From NCBI GenBank assembly GCA_947455725.1, contig CANGPL010000003.1, positions 27,825-91,824 of the forward strand: a DNA stretch of 64,000 bases, written 5' to 3'. The translations under genes were made by a program, and so were the position numbers. Origin of the DNA: Hyphomicrobiales bacterium. GTDB taxonomy: Bacteria > Pseudomonadota > Alphaproteobacteria > Rhizobiales > Beijerinckiaceae. The notes beneath the pieces are model-generated. The model saw only the letters and a list, made by a program, of their open reading frames with translations. It was not told the origin of the DNA and ran no database searches. Positions 1-9,426 of the stretch are shown here, piece after piece (position 1 is the first letter of the stretch; every line of letters begins with the position of its first letter).

Positions 1-1
1 T

Positions 2-1093
2 GCGCTAACACTGGTCATTTGGATCAGTCAGGCGATGCATGATGTCGATCTGATTACGACACAGGGGCAATCGCTTCTATCCTTTCTGATTGTCACCGGA
101 TTAACATTGCCCGCAATGGCCGCCATTATCGCGCCGGTTGCCTCTTTCATAGGCATTATTCTCACGCTTAACCGGTTGAATGGGGACAGTGAATTAGCCG
201 TCTTGAACGCTACCGGCATGTCGCCTTTACGGCTCTTGCGACCCCTCATGCTCGCAGCCTTTCTGGCGATGATCTTGTGCGGGTTACTCACGACTTGGGT
301 CGTGCCCACAAGCATCCAAACCTGGCGAACGATGATTACCCAAATCCGTTCCGATTTTTTAACAAAAATCGTAAAGCCTGGGCGGTTTAACGAGCTCGAA
401 AAAGACGTGGTCTTTCATTATCGCGAACGAGCGGGCGACGCGCTTCTTGGCATTTTTATCCAAGACAGCCGCGATCCCGACCTCGTTCTCGTCTATGTCG
501 CAGAACATGGACGCATCGTTGCGGGCAAAGAAGGAAATTATCTCGTTCTCGAAAATGGCAGCGTCCAGCGTGAAACCCGCCGCGCACAAGATGCGAGCAT
601 CGTCGCCTTCCAACGCTACGCGCTCGACCTCACCCAATTGGCACCCGGCAATGAAGAGCTTGTCTTTCAACCACATGAAAGGCTGACACAGGATTTACTC
701 ATCGCCTATATTGGCAACCAAGATACATCGGCGAATGAAATTCGCATTGGTACCGAGCTCGCCGATCGATTATCGACGCCACTTTACACGTTCACCTTCG
801 CCGCTATTGGATTTGCGTTTTTAGGTCGCCCCCGCACCACAAGAAGCATTAAAACGACGGGCATTATTGCGACTATTCTCATCGGCGCCGTCATACGAAT
901 TTTGGGTTTTGCTCTAATCGTTGGCTCGAAGACATCGCCCTATGTCATTATAATATCAATTTTATTTCCAATTTTATCGGCCTTACTCGTTGTCGTGACC
1001 AATCTCATGCTGTCGAGAAAAATAAGATCATATGATTACGCCCGCTATGTCCCGATTTCTTGGGCGATGCGGGCAATGGGTCGTAGGTTCTAA
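2..1093 (+). CDS. lptF: LPS export ABC transporter permease LptF (5' end cut off by window edge)
   Basis: LptF is one of two inner-membrane permeases of the LptB2FG complex, which extracts LPS and passes it to the periplasmic Lpt bridge. The reading frame is open from base 2, so the true start lies outside the window. The first internal ATG is at 35, but the codons before it are coding and continue the typical first membrane region, followed by DLITTQGQS. About 363 residues are visible: N-terminal membrane segments, a central periplasmic beta-rich domain, then a C-terminal group of hydrophobic segments. This is the LptF/LptG (YjgP/YjgQ) family layout. lptG follows one base after the stop, so the two permeases are co-expressed. 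Confidence 0.9.
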   Translation, partial: ALTLVIWISQAMHDVDLITTQGQSLLSFLIVTGLTLPAMAAIIAPVASFIGIILTLNRLNGDSELAVLNATGMSPLRLLRPLMLAAFLAMILCGLLTTWVVPTSIQTWRTMITQIRSDFLTKIVKPGRFNELEKDVVFHYRERAGDALLGIFIQDSRDPDLVLVYVAEHGRIVAGKEGNYLVLENGSVQRETRRAQDASIVAFQRYALDLTQLAPGNEELVFQPHERLTQDLLIAYIGNQDTSANEIRIGTELADRLSTPLYTFTFAAIGFAFLGRPRTTRSIKTTGIIATILIGAVIRILGFALIVGSKTSPYVIIISILFPILSALLVVVTNLMLSRKIRSYDYARYVPISWAMRAMGRRF

Positions 1094-1094
1094 A

Positions 1095-2177
1095 ATGCAC
1101 ATCACGATTTTAAGCCGCTATCTGTTCATCAAATTTGTGAAGAGCATCGTTGCCGTCTTCGCCATTGCCACGTTTTTAATTTACGTGCTCGACATGATTG
1201 AACTCACGCGCATTTCGAACGATGCGTCGGCTAATGCATTACTTCTTTCCGCGAGTTTAGCGGTTCTGCGCACACCCGTTGTCGCTGAACAAATTCTACC
1301 CTTCGCCGCCCTCTTCGGCGCGCTCGCGGCCTTTCTATCGCTCGGTAGAAGCCGAGAACTTGTCATCGCACGTGCTGCAGGAATGTCCGTTTGGCGTTTT
1401 CTGCTCCCGACGCTTCTCGCAGCCTTTTCGCTGGGCATCGTAGCGACTTTGGTTTTCAATCCCTTATCGGCCAAGCTCAAATCCATTGCAGACCAAGAAA
1501 GCCTTCATGCGATTGTTCCGTCATCGTCAGAGCAGATGCACAATGTCTGGATCCGCCAAAAAAGCATTGATGGCGAGGCGATCTTGCGAGCGGGCACGGC
1601 CAACACGGCATCCGCCGAATTTCAACATGTCACCGCATTCGAATTCGATAAACAAGGTAATTTTATTCATCGCGTAGAGGCCAATACCGCCCATTTGCAG
1701 GACGGCTACTGGGTGATGAACACGGTGAAAATTCTAAGCCCCGGTATTCCACCGGAAATTCACGACACCTATGAGCTTCCAACCTATTTGACGGCTGCTC
1801 AAATTCAACAGTCACTATCAGAGCCTGAAACCATATCCTTTTACGAGCTTTTATCGTGGGCAAAGGCAACGGAAGCCGCTGGATTGGATGCCGCACGCTA
1901 TTTTCAACAATATCACTCGCTTTTGGCCCGCCCTCTTCTCATGGCGGCCATGTTGTTGTTAGCCGCCACCGTTAGCCTGCGATTTTCACGCACTGGGGCC
2001 CAATTTATCTCCATTTTGGGCGCGATCGGTGCCGGATTTGCACTTTTTGTCTCAAATAAAGTTTTGGGCGATCTGGGTGCCGCCGGGATGCTTCCAACTT
2101 TATTAACCTCGTTCCTCTTTCCTGCCATCGCAGGTTTGCTCTGCACCCTCGTTTTGCTGTATCAAGAAGACGGTTAA
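1095..2177 (+). CDS. lptG: LPS export ABC transporter permease LptG
   Basis: LptG is the partner permease of LptF and heterodimerises with it in the inner membrane. I place the start at the ATG at 1095, one base after the lptF stop. The frame extends upstream to 1032 inside lptF, but those residues do not resemble the family, whereas MHITILSRYLFIKF does. The protein is about 360 residues, the usual length. Hydrophobic helices lie at both ends around a periplasmic domain, and DMIEL near residue 35 is typical of LptG. lptD starts 24 bases downstream, so lptF, lptG and lptD probably form one LPS-transport operon. Confidence 0.9.
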   Translation: MHITILSRYLFIKFVKSIVAVFAIATFLIYVLDMIELTRISNDASANALLLSASLAVLRTPVVAEQILPFAALFGALAAFLSLGRSRELVIARAAGMSVWRFLLPTLLAAFSLGIVATLVFNPLSAKLKSIADQESLHAIVPSSSEQMHNVWIRQKSIDGEAILRAGTANTASAEFQHVTAFEFDKQGNFIHRVEANTAHLQDGYWVMNTVKILSPGIPPEIHDTYELPTYLTAAQIQQSLSEPETISFYELLSWAKATEAAGLDAARYFQQYHSLLARPLLMAAMLLLAATVSLRFSRTGAQFISILGAIGAGFALFVSNKVLGDLGAAGMLPTLLTSFLFPAIAGLLCTLVLLYQEDG

Positions 2178-2201
2178 CAGGAATGCGAGGACGTCACTCT
2201 A

Positions 2202-4619
2202 TTGGGTGCCAAATTGGCAGTTTACCTCGCCCGATTGGCGAAATTGGCTTGTGTCTTCGTCATGCTTTTGGCGGGAGCGTTGTCGTTCGTCCAGATTTCG
2301 ATCGCTGCTGAAACGGCAAGCACTAACATTGCAGCAAAAAATCCAGATAAATTAACCGTTAATGCAGATGAACTTGTCTATGATACCGATAAAAATACGG
2401 TTTCCGCGTCGGGCAATGCCAAGCTATATTACCAAAGAAAAGTTTTAGAGGCTGATAAGGTTATTTATCATTCCGATACGGGGCATGTTTACGCTGAAGG
2501 TCATGTCATTTTAACGGAACCAGACGGCCAAATTCTTCACGCTGCCTCATTAGAACTGTCTGAACAATTTAGAGACGGTTTTATCAATTCCTTTAAAATT
2601 GATACGCCCGATAATACGCATTTCGTAGCCCCTCGTGGGGAGCGCATCGCGAGTACGCAGACGATCTTCGAAAAGGGAACCTTTACCGCTTGCGACGCCT
2701 GTAAAGACGATCCGTCGAAGCCACCGCTATGGCAGGTTCGCGCGCGACGGATCATTCACAACCAAGTCGAAAAAGTCATCTATTACGAAGATGCGACGCT
2801 CGATATAGGCGGCGTACCGGTTATGTATATGCCGTATTTCTCGGCGCCTGATAACACAATCCCGAGGCGGTCCGGATTTTTGACGCCACAATACACGGCC
2901 ACCAGCACGCTCGGCCAAGGATTTGCAGCACCCTATTATTACGTGATCAGTCCGGATCGCGACGTAACGGTGACCCCTACCTATTATTCCCGCCAAGGTC
3001 TTTTGCTGGAAGGCGAATATCGTCAGAAACTGCAAAACGGCGACATAACTTTCCGTTTAGGTGGCATTTCACAAAATGACCGGAGTGCGTTTCTACCTTG
3101 GCCAAATGGTGCCGGTGACATGCCCATTCGCGGCTATGCGGAAGCGATTGGAAAAATCAACATCAACAGCCAATGGAATTGGGGCTGGGATCTCGCCTAT
3201 AGTTCCGACAAATGGTTCTATCAAAATTATAAAATCGATACGCCATCGGTCACTTCCCTTGGCACGATCAAGCGTGAGTCGACCTCGACAGCGTTTCTTC
3301 AGGGAAAGGGCGACCACAGTTTCTTTGATGGTCGTGGTTATTATTTCCAGTCTCTGTTGACCGAAGACAATCAGCTTCACCAGCCGTTGATTTTACCTGT
3401 TGTGGATTATGACCGTCGGTTCCACCTTAATGGACCGATTGCAGGCGAACTGGCTTTAACGACCAACCTAACCAATGTCTCGCGCTTAGAAGCGGATATC
3501 GGATCGCTAACGAGCAATTGTGGGGCCCCCTACACCACGTCCAATTGTTACATGCGGGGTGTAGGCGGGAATTACAGCCGATACACCGCCGAGATGGCGT
3601 GGCGTCGAAGCTTTATTGATCCCGCGGGTGAATCTTGGACGCCGTTTGCATCCTTCAGAGGCGACACCGCCTACACAACACTATTTCATAATGGTGATGT
3701 AAATTCGGGCCAATCGAACCTAATTGACGCCACCGATACCGGACTAGCGCGGAGTATGGGTACCGTCGGTGTGACCTATCGCTATCCGTTCATTGCCGCG
3801 AGCAAATTGGGAACCAGCGTTTTCGAGCCAATTGCGCAAATCATTGCCCGCCCGAATGAAACGAATATCGGTCAATTACCGAATGAAGATTCCCAAAGCC
3901 TTGTTTTTGACGACACCAATCTTTTCGCCGTTGATAAATTTGCAGGCTATGATCGAATGGAAGGTGGCTCTCGCGCCAATCTCGGGGGGCAATTTACGCT
4001 CAACATGAACAATGGTGCGCGCACAAATTTTCTGGTCGGGCAGTCCTATCAATTGGGTGGCGTGAATTCCTTCGCCCAAAGAGATCTGGCTTTGACGGGG
4101 GCGGATTCCGGACTGAATAAAACCGTGTCTGACTATGTATCTCGGCTTCAGTTTGTTCCGACCAAAGACCTTAATTTTACGCTACGCGGCCGTTTCGATC
4201 CGCAAGGCATACAAAGCCGCCGCTTCGAAGCGGAAACAAGCGCTCAATTCGGCAAGCTCGGGACAAGCCTGATCTATGCCAATTATGACGCGCAGCCTAA
4301 TGCGGGAATCCTGACACGCCGCGAAGGCGTCGGCGCAAGTGCGAGCTATGCGTTGACCGATCATTGGAGTGTATCTGGCGGCGCGCTCTATTCGCTGAGC
4401 CGATACCTAACGGATCCTAATGTAGCGCATGATTATCTCGCTTCCTATTCGACGGCAGCGGCCTACCATGATGAGTGTACGGATTTCTCCGTTCAGTTTA
4501 TCGGAAAAGATCCGCTGGCCACTGGAACAACGGATACCGGCCAAACAATTTTCTTCCGCCTGTCTTTAAGAACCCTGGGAACGATTGACGCGAAATCTTC
4601 CACCGGCAATGCGTATTAA
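2202..4619 (+). CDS. lptD: LPS-assembly outer membrane protein LptD
   Basis: LptD is the outer-membrane beta-barrel that inserts LPS into the outer leaflet with the lipoprotein LptE. The start is a TTG at 2202 with AGGA 10 bases upstream; the ATG near 2183 is out of frame. A hydrophobic signal peptide covers roughly residues 5-36. An OstA/LptA-like jellyroll domain follows (about 50-150, with NADELVYD), then a long barrel rich in aromatic and alternating residues to the C terminus. At 805 residues it is normal for an alphaproteobacterial LptD. Only a few cysteines are present (for example near residues 162-166 and 425-435), so the disulphide pattern may differ from E. coli. The usual downstream surA and pdxA are absent; rsmA follows after 9 bases. 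Confidence 0.92.
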   Translation: MGAKLAVYLARLAKLACVFVMLLAGALSFVQISIAAETASTNIAAKNPDKLTVNADELVYDTDKNTVSASGNAKLYYQRKVLEADKVIYHSDTGHVYAEGHVILTEPDGQILHAASLELSEQFRDGFINSFKIDTPDNTHFVAPRGERIASTQTIFEKGTFTACDACKDDPSKPPLWQVRARRIIHNQVEKVIYYEDATLDIGGVPVMYMPYFSAPDNTIPRRSGFLTPQYTATSTLGQGFAAPYYYVISPDRDVTVTPTYYSRQGLLLEGEYRQKLQNGDITFRLGGISQNDRSAFLPWPNGAGDMPIRGYAEAIGKININSQWNWGWDLAYSSDKWFYQNYKIDTPSVTSLGTIKRESTSTAFLQGKGDHSFFDGRGYYFQSLLTEDNQLHQPLILPVVDYDRRFHLNGPIAGELALTTNLTNVSRLEADIGSLTSNCGAPYTTSNCYMRGVGGNYSRYTAEMAWRRSFIDPAGESWTPFASFRGDTAYTTLFHNGDVNSGQSNLIDATDTGLARSMGTVGVTYRYPFIAASKLGTSVFEPIAQIIARPNETNIGQLPNEDSQSLVFDDTNLFAVDKFAGYDRMEGGSRANLGGQFTLNMNNGARTNFLVGQSYQLGGVNSFAQRDLALTGADSGLNKTVSDYVSRLQFVPTKDLNFTLRGRFDPQGIQSRRFEAETSAQFGKLGTSLIYANYDAQPNAGILTRREGVGASASYALTDHWSVSGGALYSLSRYLTDPNVAHDYLASYSTAAAYHDECTDFSVQFIGKDPLATGTTDTGQTIFFRLSLRTLGTIDAKSSTGNAY

Positions 4620-4628
4620 TGGCTCCCC

Positions 4629-5471
4629 GTGTCCATCGATAACCTCCCGCCTCTTCGCGACATCATCGAAAAATATGACCTTGGCGCCAAAAAGTCGCTC
4701 GGCCAGAATTTTTTGTTCGACCTCAACCTAACAACAAAAATTGCAAAATCCGGCGGCGACCTCGACGGTGTAACCGTCGTCGAAATCGGGCCGGGTCCCG
4801 GCGGTTTGACGCGGGCACTGTTGGCCGCAGGCGCCAAGCGCGTCATTGGCATCGAAAAGGACGAACGGTGCCTAGCAGCCCTCGCCGAGATTGGATCTTA
4901 CTATCCCAATCGTCTTTCGATTATCTCAACCGACGCGTTAACGATCGATTGGCAGGCTTTATCTATCGAAAGTCCGTGCAGGATTATCGCAAATCTACCC
5001 TATAATATCGGAACTTTGCTGCTCACCCATTGGATCGGCGACATACATTGGCCGCCGCCCTTCGACTCCTTTATCCTCATGTTCCAGCGCGAAGTAGCCG
5101 AACGCATCGTCGCAACCCCGGAAAATCCCCATGATTACGGACGTTTAGGCGTTTTATGCGGCTGGCGCACCGAAGCTAAAATCTTGTTTGACGTACCGCC
5201 CCAAGCCTTTAATCCACCGCCCAAAATTATGTCCTCAGTCGTAAAAATTACACCTAGAATCAATCCCTTACCGTGTAATGTTAAGACGCTATCTAAGGTA
5301 ACCCAGCACGCTTTCGGGCAGAGGCGCAAAATGCTCCGCCAAAGCCTAAAAGGCCTCGGCATGGATCCAGTAAAACTCTGTGAAGAGGTAGGAATAGACC
5401 CCACCGCGCGAGCAGAAACGGTGCCAGTGGAACTATTCGTTGCTCTGGCAAACCGGTTAGATCAGGCTTAA
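4629..5471 (+). CDS. rsmA: 16S rRNA (adenine1518-N6/adenine1519-N6)-dimethyltransferase RsmA (KsgA)
   Basis: RsmA dimethylates two adjacent adenines in helix 45 of 16S rRNA late in 30S assembly. The start is GTG at 4629. Motifs seen are KSLGQNFL (about residues 20-27), the SAM-binding [11 protein letters not shown] (about 50-60), the acidic GIEKD after it, and the catalytic NLPYN motif near residue 121. A C-terminal helical domain rich in basic residues follows ([14 protein letters not shown]). Length 280 is typical. The gene ends tail-to-tail with gmk with no intervening base: its TAA ends at 5471 and the gmk stop begins at 5472. The short distance to lptD suggests it is the last gene of the lpt operon. 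Confidence 0.95.
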   Translation: MSIDNLPPLRDIIEKYDLGAKKSLGQNFLFDLNLTTKIAKSGGDLDGVTVVEIGPGPGGLTRALLAAGAKRVIGIEKDERCLAALAEIGSYYPNRLSIISTDALTIDWQALSIESPCRIIANLPYNIGTLLLTHWIGDIHWPPPFDSFILMFQREVAERIVATPENPHDYGRLGVLCGWRTEAKILFDVPPQAFNPPPKIMSSVVKITPRINPLPCNVKTLSKVTQHAFGQRRKMLRQSLKGLGMDPVKLCEEVGIDPTARAETVPVELFVALANRLDQA

Positions 5472-6125
5472 TCAGTCGCCTTCTGCGATTAAAGCATTCA
5501 CAAACTGCTCAAGACCCGTTTGCCTTTCCCGCCGAAGCCTTTCAGCCGCGAGAATTATACGTAATCGGGAAAAGGTCCGGTCCAAATCATCATTGACCAA
5601 GACATAACTATACTCGGACCAGCGACGTATTTCCTTCTTCGCATTGGCAAGGCGCTTTTCAATCACGTCCTGACTATCCTCGGCCCGCCTCTCAAGCCGA
5701 GAACGAAGTTCAGCCATTGAAGGCGGAAGTATAAAAATACTCACGACGTCATTCGGCGCACTCGCTACCAGTTGTCGCGTGCCCTGATAGTCAATATCGA
5801 AAAGTATATCTTTACCCGCTTCGAGAGCTCGCTCTACTTCTTTACGTGGTGACCCATAATGATTGCCATGAACTTCTGCCGACTCCAGAAGATCACCTCT
5901 CGATTTCATCGAAAGAAATTCATTCTCGGAAATAAAATAGTAATGGACGCCCTCAACCTCACTCGCTCGCCGCTCGCGAGTGGTGACCGAGACTGACAGC
6001 GAGAGGCTCGGCTCTTGCTCCCGAAGCAATCGGGTCAACGTCGTTTTACCCGCCCCTGAGGGTGACGATAAGACGAACATAAGGCCCCGGCGGCTTACGG
6101 TCTCATTGGCTAAATGAGCAATCAT
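5472..6125 (-). CDS. gmk: Guanylate kinase
   Basis: Guanylate kinase phosphorylates GMP to GDP using ATP and completes guanine nucleotide supply after GuaA/GuaB. The P-loop SSPSGAGKTT lies near the N terminus, and the GMP-binding region follows (TTRERRASEVEGVHYYFI). The C-terminal lid and helices look normal. The frame stays open to 6158. I prefer the ATG at 6125 (giving 217 residues) because AGGGA lies 10 bases upstream and the protein then has the usual family length; the ATGs at 6143 and 6158 are alternatives. It is the last gene of the minus-strand fab cluster. In many Rhizobiales yicC lies between mltG and gmk; here only 81 bases separate them. Confidence 0.93.
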   Translation of the reverse strand: MIAHLANETVSRRGLMFVLSSPSGAGKTTLTRLLREQEPSLSLSVSVTTRERRASEVEGVHYYFISENEFLSMKSRGDLLESAEVHGNHYGSPRKEVERALEAGKDILFDIDYQGTRQLVASAPNDVVSIFILPPSMAELRSRLERRAEDSQDVIEKRLANAKKEIRRWSEYSYVLVNDDLDRTFSRLRIILAAERLRRERQTGLEQFVNALIAEGD

Positions 6126-6206
6126 TTCAATATTTTCCCTCATCGATCCGCGGTGCAAAACGTAATGCGTTGTTGCAACCTTCAGATCAAGTCACCGAAT
6201 GTAAAA

Positions 6207-7547
6207 TTAGTCCGCTATGGCCGGCTGATCGACCCCACCATCCGTGCCCGGTTTCTTTTTAGCCGGTGCTTTCAATGCCTTAGGCTTATTGGACGCAGGT
6301 TGCGCCGGACTTGGCTGTTTAGCAGCGCTACCAGCATCCGGTGCAGCAACGGGTGCCGTCGTCGCCTTTGGCGTCGTTGGACCATTGACTTGTCCCGTAT
6401 CCGCCGGCTTGTCCGTCTCAATTTGACGCCATTTTAAGACGTTCTTTTGATGCTGTTCCAGCGTTTCGGCGAATACATGTCCACCGGTGCCATCGGCGAC
6501 AAAATACAATTCCTTTGTCTGTGAAGGATTCGCGACCGCTTCCAACGCCGCACGTCCGGGATTCGTAATCGGCCCCGCCGGCAAACCTGGAATAAGATAG
6601 GTATTATAAGGAGTTGCCTGCTGCAGCTCGGCCTTGGTAAGGCCATGACCTAACGAACCCTTGCCGCCAACCAAGCCGTAAATAACGGTTGGGTCGGATT
6701 GAAGGGGCATTTTTAAACGAAGACGATTAAGAAAAACGGACGCAACACGCGGTCGCTCGTCGGCTTTACCCGTTTCTTTTTCGACGACAGAGGCCAGCGT
6801 AACCAGATCCAAAGGGCTCGATAGAGGCAAATCTGGCGCCCTTTTTGTCCATATTTCCCGCACCAGCTTCGCTTGATCCTGTGCCATGTGCTCTAACATC
6901 TGAACGCGGGTCATACCGCGCGCAAATTTATAGGTTTCAGGCAATAAAGTACCCTCTTTCGGGGTTTCCTTTATATCTCCGGCCAATTCACCTGAAGAAC
7001 GCAAAATTTCAACGATTTCTTCCGAAGTACGCCCTTCGGGGATCGTAACTGAATGCAGGATCGATTTTCCTTCAACCAAAGTCTCGGTTATTTGCTCAAG
7101 ACTCGCTTCCTTGCGGAATAAATATTCGCCGCCTTTGATTTGCGAGCTTTTGCCGGTTAACTGCCAATAAAGTGTGAGTAAAAAGCCCTTATCTGTAACG
7201 CCCTCACGCTCAAGTTGATCAACGACATCGGCCATACTGCCGCGGACGATGACAACTTTATCGGCAATAAGGGTACCGGGTGCCGAAATCTGTCGCTGAG
7301 CTAAGATGAACGCTGAGGCAATCAGAAAAAGCACAATAACAAGAAACGACAGCAAACCGCTCACGAAATTCGTGATCGGGCGTTCGGGACGTTCTTTTTT
7401 CTCTGGTTCGGGCGGAAGTGGCACGGATTCAGGGTGAATGGCGGCCGCAGGGCTTTTCAAAACGTTCCGGCGCAAAAAGCCACGCGACTTCGGTCGCTCA
7501 ACGGGTAACTCAGTCAAAGGCGCGCTACCGTTTTCTTCCGACATCAA
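6207..7547 (-). CDS. mltG: Endolytic murein transglycosylase MltG
   Basis: MltG cleaves nascent peptidoglycan glycan strands in the periplasm and so limits their length. A proline-rich cytoplasmic N terminus (about 1-58) is followed by one membrane helix (about 62-84), a LysM-like region, and the YceG catalytic domain. The catalytic glutamate is E256 in ASVVEKET. Conserved LQSDPTVIYG and the closing TPYNTY..GLPAGPI motifs are present. After about residue 378 there is a 70-residue tail rich in Ala, Pro and Lys, probably disordered and longer than in E. coli. The gene sits between fabF and gmk, as in other Rhizobiales. The first two codons are both ATG, so the start may be 7547 or 7544. Confidence 0.92.
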   Translation of the reverse strand: MMSEENGSAPLTELPVERPKSRGFLRRNVLKSPAAAIHPESVPLPPEPEKKERPERPITNFVSGLLSFLVIVLFLIASAFILAQRQISAPGTLIADKVVIVRGSMADVVDQLEREGVTDKGFLLTLYWQLTGKSSQIKGGEYLFRKEASLEQITETLVEGKSILHSVTIPEGRTSEEIVEILRSSGELAGDIKETPKEGTLLPETYKFARGMTRVQMLEHMAQDQAKLVREIWTKRAPDLPLSSPLDLVTLASVVEKETGKADERPRVASVFLNRLRLKMPLQSDPTVIYGLVGGKGSLGHGLTKAELQQATPYNTYLIPGLPAGPITNPGRAALEAVANPSQTKELYFVADGTGGHVFAETLEQHQKNVLKWRQIETDKPADTGQVNGPTTPKATTAPVAAPDAGSAAKQPSPAQPASNKPKALKAPAKKKPGTDGGVDQPAIAD

Positions 7548-7610
7548 GCGAAACTTTCCAACGATAGACGATAAGGGTCCAGTGCGCCGATAAAAAGCGC
7601 AAACATGCCT

Positions 7611-8876
7611 CTAACTCTCGAATTTCCGGAAGACGAGAGATGCATTGGTTCCACCGAAGCCGAACGAGTTTGATAATGCCACACCCACCTTCCGCGCACG
7701 AGGTAAATGTGGAACCAAATCAATCGACGTCTCAACCGACGGATTATCCAAATTCAGTGTAGCCGGAACGATCTGATCCCGAATGGCAAGGATCGAAAAA
7801 ATGGCCTCGATCGCTCCCGCCGCACCCAATAGATGCCCAGTAGCAGATTTCGTCGATGACATTGAAACCTGACCAGTATCATTGCCCAACATGCGTTCAA
7901 CGGCCCTTAATTCGATTTCGTCGCCCAATGGCGTCGATGTTCCATGGGCATTGATATAGTCCAAATCATGCGATTGTAAGCCGGCCCGTTTAAGCGCCGC
8001 CATCATACACCGATAGGCACCATCACCATCCTCAGCCGGAGATGTAATATGATAGGCATCGCCTGACATGCCATATCCGATCACTTCGGCGTAGATTTTA
8101 GCACCGCGCGCCTTGGCATGCTCGAGTTCCTCAAGCACCACAACGCCCGCACCCTCCCCCATGACAAATCCGTCCCGGTCTTTGTCATAAGGACGGGAGG
8201 CCCGAAGCGGATCATCGTTAAAGCCGGACGATAGCGCACGACATGCAGCAAAACCCGCTAGAGAAAGGCGGTTGACGGGGGATTCCGTTCCACCAGCAAC
8301 CATAACATCCGCATCACCCAGCATAATGAGCCGGGAAGCGTCACCAATCGCGTGAGCTCCGGTCGAACAGGCTGTGACAACCGAATGATTTGGCCCCTTC
8401 AATCCATGGCGTATCGAAATCCAACCGGAGGCTAGATTGATAATCGCGCTTGGAATGAAAAAAGGCGAAACGCGCCGAGGGCCTTTTTCAAAAAGGGTCA
8501 CCGATGTTTCGTAAATCGTTCCAATGCCGCCAATACCAGACCCGACCATGACGCCCGTCCGATAACGCTCATCCTCGGTCGAAGGCACCCAGCCCGAATC
8601 TTCGAGAGCCTGTGTTGCCGCAGCGAGGCCGAAAATAATAAATTCGTCGGCCTTACGCTGGTCCTTCTTATCCATCCAATCATCTGGATTGAATGTGCCG
8701 TTTGAGCCACCCCCCCTAGGGACTTCACAAGCAATTTGTGATGCCAAGTCAGACACTTCAAAGCGGGACACTTTAACAGCCCCGCTTTGGCCAGCCTTAA
8801 GGCGCGACCAAGACGTCTCGACACCGTTTCCCAAAGGGGAAACCATACCTAAACCTGTAACGACGACACGCCGCAT
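7611..8876 (-). CDS. fabF: Beta-ketoacyl-ACP synthase II (FabF)
   Basis: FabF condenses malonyl-ACP with acyl-ACP in type II fatty-acid elongation. The catalytic triad is clear: Cys170 in TACSTGAH, a histidine in NAHGTSTPLGD, and a second histidine in KSATGHLLGAAG. The C-terminal SNSFGFGGTNASLVF is diagnostic of the KAS family. Length 421 is standard. It lies 48 bases downstream of acpP, its carrier protein, in the order fabD-fabG-acpP-fabF, and mltG follows after 63 bases. KAS II is preferred over KAS I because of overall similarity and the acpP linkage. Confidence 0.95.
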   Translation of the reverse strand: MRRVVVTGLGMVSPLGNGVETSWSRLKAGQSGAVKVSRFEVSDLASQIACEVPRGGGSNGTFNPDDWMDKKDQRKADEFIIFGLAAATQALEDSGWVPSTEDERYRTGVMVGSGIGGIGTIYETSVTLFEKGPRRVSPFFIPSAIINLASGWISIRHGLKGPNHSVVTACSTGAHAIGDASRLIMLGDADVMVAGGTESPVNRLSLAGFAACRALSSGFNDDPLRASRPYDKDRDGFVMGEGAGVVVLEELEHAKARGAKIYAEVIGYGMSGDAYHITSPAEDGDGAYRCMMAALKRAGLQSHDLDYINAHGTSTPLGDEIELRAVERMLGNDTGQVSMSSTKSATGHLLGAAGAIEAIFSILAIRDQIVPATLNLDNPSVETSIDLVPHLPRARKVGVALSNSFGFGGTNASLVFRKFES

Positions 8877-8924
8877 GGGGTGACCTCGATAGCCTAAAAG
8901 GGAAAGGAATGCCGCTTAATGAGC

Positions 8925-9161
8925 TTAAGCCGACTTTTTCGAGATGAAGGAAACAGCATCACCTACCGTACGGATAGTTTCAGCCGCATCATCAGGAATT
9001 TCGACGCTGAATTCTTCTTCGAACGCCATGACAAGCTCGACCGTGTCGAGGCTATCAGCACCGAGGTCATCGATGAAATTCGCGGTATCGACTACCTTAT
9101 CCGCTTCTACACCGAGGTGCTCGATAACGATCTTCTTAACGCGGGCTGCGATGTCGCTCAT
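8925..9161 (-). CDS. acpP: Acyl carrier protein
   Basis: AcpP carries growing acyl chains on a 4'-phosphopantetheine arm. The attachment serine is Ser37 in [10 protein letters not shown]. The protein is 78 residues and strongly acidic with four predicted helices, typical of AcpP. The arm is added by AcpS, whose gene is at 57.1-57.5 kb in this window. The 265 bases between fabG and acpP are long for this cluster and contain a plausible promoter (9226-9254), so acpP may be transcribed separately and more strongly than fabD-fabG, as is common for this very abundant protein. Confidence 0.97.
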   Translation of the reverse strand: MSDIAARVKKIVIEHLGVEADKVVDTANFIDDLGADSLDTVELVMAFEEEFSVEIPDDAAETIRTVGDAVSFISKKSA

Positions 9162-9225
9162 ATCATGTCCTCACTGTCTTAAATCTGGCGACCACGTCCA
9201 CCTTGGCGTAACCGCACGTTCCGAA

Positions 9226-9254
9226 ATTATGTATCTGTATCAAGGTATGCTCAA
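9226..9254 (-). promoter_or_regulatory. Putative sigma70-type promoter for acpP
   Basis: Read on the minus strand, TTGAGC is followed after 17 bases by CATAAT (5 of 6 matches to the -10 consensus, 4 of 6 to -35). A transcript starting just downstream would have a leader of roughly 60 bases before the acpP ATG at 9161. This is a match by eye only; the long fabG-acpP gap makes a promoter here expected. Confidence 0.4.
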
Positions 9255-9426
9255 TCAGTTCGACGCCAAACCAAAGAGGACCCTAAATCGATGACGGTTC
9301 AAACGACGATGCGACCGCTACGTCAAGCCCCGAACACCAAACTTTAACACTCGTTAGCACAAAAATAATGGCTTTGCGAGCACACAAGTTCGTTATCTAA
9401 TACTTAAACAGGAACAAGTAACCCAT

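Noticed and set aside
9291..9347. 18-codon ORF on the plus strand with AGAGGA ten bases upstream, in the fabG-acpP gap
   Set aside because: It is antisense to the expected acpP transcript, has no downstream gene on its strand for thousands of bases, and the ribosome-binding site is at a loose distance. Chance is more likely.
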